Source: Enterococcus haemoperoxidus ATCC BAA-382 (GTDB lineage: Bacteria; Bacillota; Bacilli; Lactobacillales; Enterococcaceae). Taken from it: a DNA stretch of 64,000 bases. The stretch is from NCBI RefSeq assembly GCF_000407165.1, contig NZ_KE136479.1, positions 1,437,464 through 1,501,463 on the forward strand. Reading direction: 5' to 3'. The notes beneath the pieces were generated by a model, which was not told where the DNA came from, made no database searches, and saw only the letters and a program-made list of their open reading frames with translations. A program made the translations under genes and the position numbers. Shown piece by piece: positions 8,267 through 18,023 of this stretch (position 1 is the stretch's first letter; every line of letters begins with the position of its first letter).

Positions 8267-10561
8267 TTAAGGTGCGTTTTCTATTATCCAGATAATATTT
8301 GACGAATATTCTTTATTAGCAAGTACTGTTCCTGGTAGAACATTTAGTAAAATTTGTTGTTTTTCTGATTGACCTAGCGGCAATGAAATTTGTCCATTTA
8401 CCGCATTTTTATTGTAGTAAAATTCAGCAGTCTTTTCATCACTCAAGTGTTCTCTCTTTTGTTTGCCCAAAGAATCTGTTGTTTGAAGTACTAACGTACT
8501 GGCTGTCTGATCACCTTGTTCCGTTTGTAACGGCCGGCTTAGTTTCGTAACAATCCGCCAATTTTCCGTTACATACCGTGTGTCTTCAATTGTTAGGTTT
8601 AAGGTTTCTTCGGTCGGAACTAATTGTTCTTCCGAATTAATGGTCTGCTCCCCAAATGAGATATTCGCATCTACATGACTAAAACCTAAAGCCCCCTCTA
8701 GTAGTGTTGCTGTCACGGTTTTCTTAAGTGTTCCAATACTAAAAGTGATGTTATACACTCCTGGTTTCTTCATTATCGTTCCTTGATTAATCATAAGCTG
8801 ATCAGTTTTATTTTCTCCGGTTTTGACATCCCAAAGTTCAGCTTTTGCATATTTTAATAAAAATTTTGGTTGTTCCTCTACTTTATCCGGAAAATCAATT
8901 GCTGCAGTTGAAAAATCTTCAGCACGAAATATATAATTGTTATCCGAAATGGTTTGAGAATCTTTTACAAAAAACAACACTTTAATGATTGTTTTATTTT
9001 TGGCCTTATCTGTGAATGTAATCTCTCCTTGAGACACACCTACTTTAGAAATATCAGGTTGCTTGGTTAGGGCAACTTCTACCGAATCTGCCCCGGCATT
9101 ATCATAAAGTTCTTTGTACATCTTAGAAATTTCTGGTAACGGATCCCCTAATTCTAGAAATTGATTGACTGCTTCGGCTTTTGGTGGAGTGGTATCTGCG
9201 ACAGATTGGACCAGAGACTTTTCACTAGTATTCCCAGCAGCATCAGTAGCTGTAACGTAATAGCTTTTGTATGGTACCAAAGGTTTGTTTGTTGTTGGAA
9301 TACTTAATGAATACATATCATCTGCATTTGCTTTCCCTTCTAAAAACAAACTATTTGTTTCGTTATCATAGATTTTGACCGTTGAATTCTTTTCTGCATT
9401 ACCTGAAAATACGGTGCTTATGTCTTTTAGTTCGTTCAGACTTGGTTGCTCTGGTGGAGTTTCATCTAAAACTGAAACTACTTTAGAAACTACTTTACCA
9501 TGAATTGTACTTAAAATTGTTATCTTTTCTCCATAGGTAAAATAGCTTCCAGTTGGAAGAGCATAACTAAAATCCCCCTGATCATCTGCTTGAATATGGT
9601 ATTTAGTAGCATCGCCTATTACCGGTGAAGCAATCTTCGCAGCAGGTATTTCTGTACTACCAGAAAATTTTAGAAAAGCATTGGGATATGTTTTACCGAT
9701 GATTGTATTACTGTGATGATCTTCATGATCTGTTACCAATTTTTCTGGCGTTAAGCTTAGATTTACAGCATCTAAAAGCGATTGAGCTTTCTTTAAATTA
9801 TTATCAAAGGTATCAGATTCAGTTGTTGAAAATGCGTCCTTAAGCTCATCGAATTTTGCACGTAACTCATCTATGCTTTTTTGCGTTACCTTTAGCTTAA
9901 GCGCTGTTTGAGTATCATCCGTAAATAAATCATTAATCAATGAAGTAAACTCATTTAATTCTTCTGTAGCATCATATACAGTTTGTCTTGTAAAAGTAAC
10001 ATTTCCAGTACCTTTTCCATATGGTTTTAAATCACCATAATGATAGAGACTTATTTTACTTTGAGTAGATCCTGCTTTAAAAAAGATACTAATACTTTTT
10101 TTGCCATCCATTGTAAAACGACCTAAAGGCTTTTCATTATTATTGATTTTTACCCCTGTCTCCATCCCTTCTAAAGTACTACTTACATTTATATCCGCCT
10201 TGAAAACATAGTAGTTGCCGGGAGTAGTTTGAACTGTCTGTTCAACATATATTGTTTCCTTTTCTCTTTGAGATTTTTTTAATGAAATCACACTATTTCC
10301 TAATGTAATCATTCCGTAACCGACATCTTTTACTATTATATCCTTTTCGGTCGCTAATTTGCCCATTGTAGATGTATTTCCACGATATGTGTAGTAACCA
10401 TACCAATCATCTGGTGATAATAAATTGGTAGGATTGGCTTTTATACTACTACTAGCTTTTATTTCGTTTGTTTTTTTTAGAATGAACTGACTAATGAGCC
10501 CCCCAACTAACACTAGAAACAATAAAATTAGAACTATTTTTTTCTTTTTTTTAATTTCCAC
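8267..10561 (-). CDS. Large WxL-like Ig-domain surface protein, divergent copy (D)
   Basis: A 764-residue exported protein, paralog of the three large proteins at 18-28 kb. Residues about 8-28 form a membrane or signal segment after a KKKKK stretch. A helical region lies near 215-270. Ig-like modules follow, including PLVPYKSYYVTATDAAGNTS (bacterial Ig, Big_6-like), and then a C-terminal WxL-like domain. The two tryptophan motifs are altered: W668-R-I and W758-I-I in place of W-x-L. The start is a GTG with GAGGAG just upstream. It stands apart from its paralogs, separated by pgi, gdhA and a flavoprotein gene, with a 394-base leader region of its own. It may bind peptidoglycan or a partner surface protein; this is inferred from the family. 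Confidence 0.8.
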   Translation of the reverse strand: MEIKKKKKIVLILLFLVLVGGLISQFILKKTNEIKASSSIKANPTNLLSPDDWYGYYTYRGNTSTMGKLATEKDIIVKDVGYGMITLGNSVISLKKSQREKETIYVEQTVQTTPGNYYVFKADINVSSTLEGMETGVKINNNEKPLGRFTMDGKKSISIFFKAGSTQSKISLYHYGDLKPYGKGTGNVTFTRQTVYDATEELNEFTSLINDLFTDDTQTALKLKVTQKSIDELRAKFDELKDAFSTTESDTFDNNLKKAQSLLDAVNLSLTPEKLVTDHEDHHSNTIIGKTYPNAFLKFSGSTEIPAAKIASPVIGDATKYHIQADDQGDFSYALPTGSYFTYGEKITILSTIHGKVVSKVVSVLDETPPEQPSLNELKDISTVFSGNAEKNSTVKIYDNETNSLFLEGKANADDMYSLSIPTTNKPLVPYKSYYVTATDAAGNTSEKSLVQSVADTTPPKAEAVNQFLELGDPLPEISKMYKELYDNAGADSVEVALTKQPDISKVGVSQGEITFTDKAKNKTIIKVLFFVKDSQTISDNNYIFRAEDFSTAAIDFPDKVEEQPKFLLKYAKAELWDVKTGENKTDQLMINQGTIMKKPGVYNITFSIGTLKKTVTATLLEGALGFSHVDANISFGEQTINSEEQLVPTEETLNLTIEDTRYVTENWRIVTKLSRPLQTEQGDQTASTLVLQTTDSLGKQKREHLSDEKTAEFYYNKNAVNGQISLPLGQSEKQQILLNVLPGTVLANKEYSSNIIWIIENAP

Positions 10562-10726
10562 CCACTCCTCATTCTTTTTTCAAAAATACGAAAAATGATA
10601 TAATTTACATTTTGTTTGCAAATCAATAATTTCATTCTACATGGCTTATTTATAAAATCATAATCCATTTTTGATTCATATATTGTTCACAATGAGAGAC
10701 TAACACATATACTACTATTAGATTAA

Positions 10727-10756
10727 AATACACATAGGTTTATCATCTATTGTCAA
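10727..10756 (-). promoter_or_regulatory. Possible promoter of large WxL gene D
   Basis: On the minus strand TTGACA (10751-10756) and TGTATT (10727-10732) are 18 bases apart. The -35 is perfect and the -10 weak, which would suit an activator-dependent promoter. Confidence 0.4.
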
Positions 10757-10790
10757 AAAATAACAATAGAAATTTTCCAACAACAAAAAA

Positions 10791-10825
10791 AACGAAACAA
10801 AACGTAAAATCAGTTTTGTTTCGTT
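10791..10825 (-). terminator. Terminator of pgi
   Basis: A perfect 13-bp stem (AACGAAACAAAAC / GTTTTGTTTCGTT) with a 9-base loop, followed on the minus strand by eight T. Confidence 0.85.
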
Positions 10826-10955
10826 CTCTAAATTTTACTATATGGAAAAGTATCAGCTACTGTTCCCTTCTTCTATTGTAGCTAATTTTAGACGCTTAAA
10901 CAATGAAAGTTGACTACTTATTAAAGTAGCACTATGGTCTCAATTTAAAGCTATC

Positions 10956-12305
10956 TCATAGACGTGCATTTAATTCTTTTGCTAAGTCTTCAAAACCAGG
11001 TTTGCCAAGTAGGGCAAACATGTTCTTTTTGTATGCTTCCACACCTTCTTGGTCAAATGGGTTCACGCCATTTAAATATCCAGAAATTCCAACAGCGATT
11101 TCAAAGAAGTACATAACATAACCCATTGAATAAGCATCCATTGCAGGAATTTTCACGATCATATTTGGTACACCACCATCTGTATGAGCAAGCAAAGTAC
11201 CTTCAAAAGCTTTTGTATTTACAAAGTCAATTTCTTTCCCTTGTAAATAGCCCAATCCATCTAAATCTTCAGCAAGTTCAGGAATAGACAAAACATGACG
11301 CGGAGTGTCAACTTTAACGACTGTTTCAAACAAGTTACGCATACCATCTTGAACGTATTGTCCCATTGAGTGTAAGTCAGTAGAAAAGTCAGCTGCCGCT
11401 GGGAAAATACCTTTTTGATCTTTTCCTTCTGATTCACCAAATAGTTGTTTCCACCACTCAGAGAAGTAATGCATTCCTGGTTCATAGTTGATCAACATTT
11501 CTGTTGTCTTACCTTTACGGTATAAAATATTTCTTAATGCAGCATATTGGTATGCTTGATTTTTGTTTAAATCAGTTGTTGCAGCATACTCTTTACGCGC
11601 GTCATTCGCACCCGTCATTAAAGCATCGATATCGCCACCGCTAACAGCGATCGGTAATAAACCAACTGGAGTTAGGACTGTGAAACGTCCGCCAACATCA
11701 TCAGGAATCACAAATGTTTCCCAACCTTCAGCATCTGCTTCCACTTTAACGGCGCCTTTAGCACGGTCAGTTGTAGCATAAATACGTTTATTTGCTTCTT
11801 CTTTGCCATATTTTTTAATCAATAATTCTTTAAATACTCTAAATGCAATTGCAGGTTCAGTTGTCGTACCTGATTTAGAGATCACATTTACTGAGAAGTC
11901 ACGATCACCAATAACATTGATTAAATCAGCTAAATAAGTTGAGCTGATACTATTTCCAGCAAAGAAAATTTGCGGTGTTTTTCTTTCGTCTGCTGGTAAT
12001 AAGTTATTAAATGAATGATGTAAAAATTCAATCGCTGCTCTCGCACCTAAGTAAGAACCACCAATACCAATTACAACTAATATTTCTGAATCAGATTGGA
12101 TTTTTTCAGCCGCTTTTTTAATGCGGGCAAATTCATCTTTATCATAATTTTCTGGTAAATCGATCCAACCAGTAAAATCACTTCCAGCTCCAGTTCCTTC
12201 TCTTAATGCTTTGTCGACTGCAGTCACTTGTGCCTGCATGTATTCCAATTCATGATCAGCAACAAATGGTGCCAAATTGGAATAATCAAATTGAATGTGT
12301 GACAT
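10956..12305 (-). CDS. pgi: Glucose-6-phosphate isomerase
   Basis: Converts glucose 6-phosphate to fructose 6-phosphate in glycolysis, in the cytoplasm. The 449-residue length is usual for the Gram-positive family. Seen motifs are [13 protein letters not shown] near residue 80, [17 protein letters not shown], and [21 protein letters not shown] ribosome site GGAGGAG precedes the ATG. It is a single-gene transcript with its own terminator. Its position inside the WxL bracket looks like chance chromosomal context; codon use appears ordinary. Confidence 0.97.
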   Translation of the reverse strand: MSHIQFDYSNLAPFVADHELEYMQAQVTAVDKALREGTGAGSDFTGWIDLPENYDKDEFARIKKAAEKIQSDSEILVVIGIGGSYLGARAAIEFLHHSFNNLLPADERKTPQIFFAGNSISSTYLADLINVIGDRDFSVNVISKSGTTTEPAIAFRVFKELLIKKYGKEEANKRIYATTDRAKGAVKVEADAEGWETFVIPDDVGGRFTVLTPVGLLPIAVSGGDIDALMTGANDARKEYAATTDLNKNQAYQYAALRNILYRKGKTTEMLINYEPGMHYFSEWWKQLFGESEGKDQKGIFPAAADFSTDLHSMGQYVQDGMRNLFETVVKVDTPRHVLSIPELAEDLDGLGYLQGKEIDFVNTKAFEGTLLAHTDGGVPNMIVKIPAMDAYSMGYVMYFFEIAVGISGYLNGVNPFDQEGVEAYKKNMFALLGKPGFEDLAKELNARL

Positions 12306-12477
12306 TCCTTCTCCTCCTTGAAATTAAACTTAGTACATACTCTACTTTACGTTCTTTTGATGCTTTTTTCAAGCAAATTATAACTGAGTGTACCAATTTT
12401 TATTTTAATACACTTAAACAATCCCAATTATACCACAAATCAAAATATTATTTAGGTCTAGCAATTATCCGATATGA

Positions 12478-12538
12478 AAAAACATCAAAAAATAAAGAAT
12501 GATTAAGACAAAAATCATCTTTATTTTTTGATGTTTTT
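12478..12538 (-). terminator. Terminator of gdhA
   Basis: A very long stem, more than 20 bp (AAAAACATCAAAAAATAAAGA with its complement), with an inner AATCA/TGATT extension. On the minus strand it starts three bases after the gdhA stop and ends in T. It may also stop read-through from the other side. Confidence 0.8.
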
Positions 12539-12541
12539 GGA

Positions 12542-13888
<1,347 letters not shown>

Positions 13889-14026
13889 CTAATCACCCTC
13901 TCATCGTTATAATCCTATTTTAACTTAAATTCAGAAAATTTCCACAACTTTTTACTGTAAATTGAAAAAAACTTAGAAATATTTTTCAAAATTGTGTTAA
14001 ACTACCATTGAACTGGAGGAGAATTT

Positions 14027-15316
14027 ATGAAATTATTTGATGTTATTGTCGTCGGAGCAGGTACTAGCGGTATGATGGCAGCGATTGCCGCAGCGAAAGC
14101 GGGAAGTAATACCTTATTAATAGAAAAAAATAAACGCGTAGGTAAAAAACTTTTGATGACAGGTGGTGGTCGTTGTAATGTGACGAATAATCGTCCTGCA
14201 GATGAAATCATTGCGCATATACCAGGAAATGGAAAGTTTTTATATAGCGCCTTTTCACAGTTTAATAATTACGATATCATGGAGTTTTTTGAATCGAATG
14301 GAACTCATCTAAAAGAAGAAGATCACGGACGAATGTTTCCTGTGACCGACCGCTCAAAAACAATTGTCGAAACTTTATTCAATCAATTGGAACAACTTGG
14401 CGTAACGATATATACAGAAGCAAAAGTTGAAAAGGTACTACATAAGGATGAACAAGTCATCGGAGTCGCTTTAGAGCACGAAAAAATATATGCACCTTGT
14501 GTCATTTTGACAACTGGTGGACGTACCTATCCTTCCACAGGATCGACAGGTGACGGCTATAAACTTGCTAAACGATTAGGTCATACTATTAGCCCTTTAT
14601 ATGCAACTGAGTCTCCAATCATTTCTAATGACGATTTTATTACAGAAAAAACGTTACAAGGCCTTTCCTTACAGGACGTTGCACTTTCAGTTTTAAATAG
14701 TAAAGGGAAAGTAATTGTAACGCATCAGATGGATCTCCTTTTTACCCACTTTGGCGTTTCGGGTCCAGCTGCTTTGAGGTGTTCAAGTTTTATTAATCAA
14801 GAATTAGTTAAAAATGAGCAAAAATCAGTTACTTTACAACTGGATATCTTTCCTCAAAAAACAGCATTTGACCTAAAAAAAGAAATAAAGAGAAGACTTT
14901 TTGATCAACCCGAAAAATCACTAAAAAATGCTTTGAAAAATCTTGTTGCTGAACGTTTGTTAGATTTTGTCTTAAACGAAACCTCCCTTTCAGACTGTCA
15001 ATCAAAACAAGTTTCGGAACAACAAATTGATGCTTTAGTCCAACACTTAAAGTCTTTTGAAATAAATGCAACAAAAACACTTCCCATAGAAAAGTCTTTT
15101 GTAACAGGTGGTGGAATTTCATTGAAAGAAATCCAACCCAAAACAATGGAAAGCAAAATAGTTAATGGTTTATTCTTTGCAGGAGAGTTACTTGATATCA
15201 ATGGCTATACCGGTGGATACAATGTTACTGCAGCTTTTGTCACTGGACATGTTGCAGGAACTCATGCCGCTAGCGTAGCCGACTATACTTATTTGCCAAT
15301 TATAGATCAAGAATAA
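14027..15316 (+). CDS. BaiN/HI0933-family flavoprotein
   Basis: FAD-dependent oxidoreductase of 429 residues. The N-terminal FAD fold is VVGAGTSGMMAAIAAAKAG, followed by KKLLMTGGGRCNVTNN, a family signature. The C-terminus has TGGGISLKEIQPKTME and ELLDINGYTGGYNVTAAFVTG, which close the FAD site. The physiological substrate is unknown for most members; annotation as a bile-acid enzyme should not be assumed. The ribosome site CTGGAGGAG is seven bases before the ATG. Its divergence from gdhA suggests a shared promoter region of about 140 bases. Confidence 0.88.
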   Translation: MKLFDVIVVGAGTSGMMAAIAAAKAGSNTLLIEKNKRVGKKLLMTGGGRCNVTNNRPADEIIAHIPGNGKFLYSAFSQFNNYDIMEFFESNGTHLKEEDHGRMFPVTDRSKTIVETLFNQLEQLGVTIYTEAKVEKVLHKDEQVIGVALEHEKIYAPCVILTTGGRTYPSTGSTGDGYKLAKRLGHTISPLYATESPIISNDDFITEKTLQGLSLQDVALSVLNSKGKVIVTHQMDLLFTHFGVSGPAALRCSSFINQELVKNEQKSVTLQLDIFPQKTAFDLKKEIKRRLFDQPEKSLKNALKNLVAERLLDFVLNETSLSDCQSKQVSEQQIDALVQHLKSFEINATKTLPIEKSFVTGGGISLKEIQPKTMESKIVNGLFFAGELLDINGYTGGYNVTAAFVTGHVAGTHAASVADYTYLPIIDQE

Positions 15317-15333
15317 ATAACTTTCTTATTATA

Positions 15334-15374
15334 AATGAATGAACAATCCAAGAATTGTATTCGTTCATTTTTTT
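15334..15374 (+). terminator. Terminator of the flavoprotein gene
   Basis: Stem AATGAA-TGAA-CAAT against ATTG-TA-TTCGTTCATT with a bulge, followed by eight T. Confidence 0.75.
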
Positions 15375-15403
15375 TCCTGCTAAAGTAGCTACGACTTTAG
15401 CAG
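15375..15403. other. Second hairpin after the flavoprotein gene
   Basis: CCTGCTAAAGT and ACTTTAGCAGG form a perfect 11-bp stem directly after the T run of the first terminator. On the minus strand it is also followed by a T run (15367-15374), so it may act as a terminator in that direction. No minus-strand gene ends just upstream of it. Confidence 0.5.
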
Positions 15404-15488
15404 GATAAAAATAGTAGAAAAAATAAGGCTTTTGAACGATTTTATCTTCTTCTAAATTATGTAAAAATAGTTTTAGGAGGTGATTATA

Positions 15489-15905
15489 ATGAAGATTAGT
15501 TTAAAACGGAAAACCACATGGGGATGCGTACGTCATTTTGTTATTTATAAAAATGGCGTTAAACAAGGAAAGCTTTTTAACAATATTGTAACTGAAATTG
15601 ATGTTGAAATCGGTGATATTCTTGATTTTAGAGAAAGCTTTTTCTATTTTTCTCAAAAAATAAATGTAACTTCGGAAACAAAAGAAATCATTATTGCCAA
15701 CTCAAAACAAATCAGGCACTTATTCTCATTATGTATCATTTTATTTTTATCACTCTCTCTGCTTAGTCTTTCTATTACATCTTTAAATTTATTCTTATTT
15801 ACCGAAATTTCTTCTTTCCTTTTTTTAAACCTACTATTTCGTTATCATTCCTATCGTTTTAGCATTGAACCTTCTAATTCACTGAATGAACTTTCAGTGA
15901 ATTAG
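15489..15905 (+). CDS. Hypothetical protein with two C-terminal membrane segments
   Basis: I do not recognise it. From the ATG at 15489 (GGAGGTGAT eight bases upstream) it is 138 residues. A GTG three codons earlier is less likely. The first 75 residues look like a compact beta-rich, soluble domain, with FVIYKNGVKQGKLFNNIVTE and VEIGDILDFRE. Then come two hydrophobic segments at about 80-100 and 105-120, split by a short loop, and a polar tail. It has its own strong terminator and converges with the response-regulator-like gene. It could be a small membrane partner of the WxL locus, but only its position suggests this. Confidence 0.65.
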   Translation: MKISLKRKTTWGCVRHFVIYKNGVKQGKLFNNIVTEIDVEIGDILDFRESFFYFSQKINVTSETKEIIIANSKQIRHLFSLCIILFLSLSLLSLSITSLNLFLFTEISSFLFLNLLFRYHSYRFSIEPSNSLNELSVN

Positions 15906-15917
15906 CTTAAAAATACA

Positions 15918-15962
15918 AAAGTATCTGAGGTATAACTCAAAGAGTTATACCTCAGATACTTT
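15918..15962. terminator. Bidirectional terminator
   Basis: A perfect 21-bp inverted repeat with a 3-base loop between two convergent genes. Both sides have moderately T-rich tails. Confidence 0.75.
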
Positions 15963-16009
15963 GATTCTTAATAAACAGTTATCCAATAAAATGCCGAGCA
16001 CTCATAGGC

Positions 16010-16705
16010 TTATACTTCTTTTTCTGAAAAAGAAGTATCTAAAATATAACCAATCGAACGTATTGTTTTCACTTGAACGGGCGAATTTTTTACATCAGCG
16101 AATTTCTTTCTCACATGAGAAACTAAATTACATACTCGATTTTTTTGAACTCCACTACTACTTTTAGACCAAACACCTTTGTAAATGTCTTCATACGTAA
16201 CAGTTTGGTTCATATTTTTATACAAAATCGTCAATGCGATAAATTCTTGTCTTGTCAAATCAACTTCTTGATTTTTATTGACTAATACACATGATTTCTC
16301 TGGTATTATTTCGAAAGAAGATTTATTTTCACGTTTTTTAACTGTTTCTTTTTTTAAACGCTTCAAAATATTTTTCACAATCAAGTCCATCTCATCTGCT
16401 TCTTCAGTGAAAATACCATCTGCTCCTAATTTTAAATAAACCATACGGGAAGTAAAAACCATTTGATCCTCATCTGCAAGAATAAGAATGTAAATATCAG
16501 AGATTTTTCTTATTTCTAACAGTCCTTCACATATGTTTGTAAAATTAAGTTCTTTGCTTTCTTCTATTATAAGAATATCTAGTTCACCTAAATCATCGAA
16601 ACAAATCTTATCCATTAATTCAAGTGAGCATTGCTGATCTAAATCCAATGTTTTATAGTAGTTATTTTGAGGTGTTCTTAATGAAAAATAACCTATCTTG
16701 TACAT
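16010..16705 (-). CDS. Atypical response regulator with OmpR-type DNA-binding domain
   Basis: A 231-residue two-domain protein. The C-terminal part (about 140-225) is a winged helix of the OmpR/PhoB kind: VDLTRQEFIALTILYKNMNQ, VTYEDIYKGVW, VCNLVSHVRKKF, VKTIRSIGYIL. The N-terminal part has receiver length, but the strand that should carry the phosphorylated aspartate reads LDILIIEESKE, with glutamate, and the usual Thr/Ser strand reads YILILADED. It may work without phosphorylation. No histidine kinase is nearby. The start is the internal ATG at 16705, placed eight bases after AGGAG; an ATG at 16711 is too close. It lies 50 bases after the DUF916/DUF3324 gene with no terminator between, so co-transcription with the WxL locus is likely. 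Confidence 0.8.
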   Translation of the reverse strand: MYKIGYFSLRTPQNNYYKTLDLDQQCSLELMDKICFDDLGELDILIIEESKELNFTNICEGLLEIRKISDIYILILADEDQMVFTSRMVYLKLGADGIFTEEADEMDLIVKNILKRLKKETVKKRENKSSFEIIPEKSCVLVNKNQEVDLTRQEFIALTILYKNMNQTVTYEDIYKGVWSKSSSGVQKNRVCNLVSHVRKKFADVKNSPVQVKTIRSIGYILDTSFSEKEV

Positions 16706-16760
16706 ACACATTTCTCCTATATATTAAATTTGAAAATGCTCAATAAATTGCTTTATATAA

Positions 16761-17873
16761 CTATTTCTTTTTATTATTACGCTTCTTATCGCCCTTTTTA
16801 GCTATAGATTTTTTTTTATTTTTCTTACTAGCTTGAGCTTTTAATTTTCTTCTTTTTTGCCGTCTTTTTTTACTGATATACTGACTTAATACAAAGGTAA
16901 TGATTATTAATAATACTGCACCACCTACACCGGCGATAATGTACCATTTTGTATGGTCAACTTCCAATTCAACTGCTTGTTCATTCAATTTTTCGGCTTC
17001 TTTTTTATCGATTTCAAAATCTTTAGACCATTTCCAGTCTTCTCCTGCACTATTCACTTTCATATGCAATGTATACTTTCCTGGTTTAAACTCTTGATTG
17101 GCCCAACTAATACCAAAATCAAAATTTGAATTAGGCGCCATTCGTACTCCAGGGTTACTCTGCTCAAATAAGTTTTCGTCCTTACCTTTTTTAGTGACAC
17201 GCACATCAACTTTCATATCTTGTATAATCATAGGCTTCGTATTTTGAATATTGGCCTTTAAAACATTTCTATAATTGACCTGAGAGGGTTGAATCTTTCC
17301 TAATTTAAAATCTGGTTTAACTACATTATCATTTTCTCTAATTGATACACCAATAGCAAATGCAAAACGGTTCTTGATTTGTACTCCCGAACTATTCTGC
17401 TCTTCTTTTGTTTTATTTTCTTTTTCAGTAAAATGAAGTCCACCCAATACGATACCGTCTAATTCTTCATCAGGCATAGTTACCTTAACCTTTAATGTTT
17501 TTGAACTTTTGGCTGGAATCGTTATTTCTTTTTCTAATTCAGAGATTACTGAAAACGGTGCTTTTAGCGTTTTGTCTAACTTGGGATCTGAGTTGCTATA
17601 ATCCACAATCCCATTATCGTTAGTAATAGCTGTATTGGCATGATTTTCTACTGTCACTTCTTCGTCTAAAGGATTGTTCATTAGAACTTCTAATTCTTGA
17701 ACTTGACCTGGTTTCATTCTTAAATCAAAATAAGTTTTTGTTTTGTCAATTTGATTTTCAGGGATAACTGCTGTCACAGAAAAATTCATTTTTCCTTCTT
17801 CCGCAGAAGCTTTTATGGGAGCCCCCCCTATCATTATAATCAAAAATAAAAGTGAGATTATTCGCTTATACAT
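16761..17873 (-). CDS. WxL-interacting membrane protein (DUF916 and DUF3324)
   Basis: A 370-residue surface protein of the family found in nearly every WxL locus; members bind WxL domains and peptidoglycan. It has a signal peptide (residues 1-24, cut after KASA) and a DUF916 domain with FSVTAVIPENQ and YFDLRMKPGQVQELEVLMNN at about 30-145. A DUF3324 domain follows at about 155-290. One membrane helix (about 309-332) precedes a very basic cytoplasmic tail of nearly 40 residues rich in K and R. The ribosome site TTAGGAG precedes the ATG. It lies downstream of the large WxL gene A and upstream of the response-regulator-like gene. It is the only such partner in the window, so it may serve all seven WxL-type proteins. 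Confidence 0.9.
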   Translation of the reverse strand: MYKRIISLLFLIIMIGGAPIKASAEEGKMNFSVTAVIPENQIDKTKTYFDLRMKPGQVQELEVLMNNPLDEEVTVENHANTAITNDNGIVDYSNSDPKLDKTLKAPFSVISELEKEITIPAKSSKTLKVKVTMPDEELDGIVLGGLHFTEKENKTKEEQNSSGVQIKNRFAFAIGVSIRENDNVVKPDFKLGKIQPSQVNYRNVLKANIQNTKPMIIQDMKVDVRVTKKGKDENLFEQSNPGVRMAPNSNFDFGISWANQEFKPGKYTLHMKVNSAGEDWKWSKDFEIDKKEAEKLNEQAVELEVDHTKWYIIAGVGGAVLLIIITFVLSQYISKKRRQKRRKLKAQASKKNKKKSIAKKGDKKRNNKKK

Positions 17874-17933
17874 TACTAATTTCTCCTAACTTTCTTATGT
17901 TTGAATCTATGTTATTACTTTTTATGTAAGAAT

Positions 17934-17967
17934 CAATTGGCACAAGCTCCTAAAGCTGTACCAATTG
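17934..17967 (-). terminator. Hairpin after large WxL gene A
   Basis: On the minus strand CAATTGG-T-ACA pairs with TGT-G-CCAATTG. The T run is poor (ATTCTTACATAAAAAG). It resembles the terminator at 23443-23486, where TTTTTTACATAAAATC follows the stem, so it may be a decayed copy that lets some transcription through to the DUF916/DUF3324 gene. Confidence 0.5.
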
Positions 17968-18023
17968 TTTACAATGTTGGCTAGATACCATTCCCTTATT
18001 CTTTCATTTTTTGTTTCTGTTTT

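Larger units (their letters stand above)
10562..10955. other. Intergenic region between the large WxL gene D and pgi
   Basis: 394 bases. It holds the pgi terminator (10791-10825) and a likely promoter for the WxL gene, followed by about 160 bases of very AT-rich leader. Unlike the other large WxL genes, I see no LPXTG-gene remnant here. Confidence 0.5.

Noticed and set aside
16010-16167. 68-residue plus-strand open frame at 15961
   Set aside because: It starts in the bidirectional terminator and runs antisense over the end of the response-regulator-like gene, without a ribosome site.
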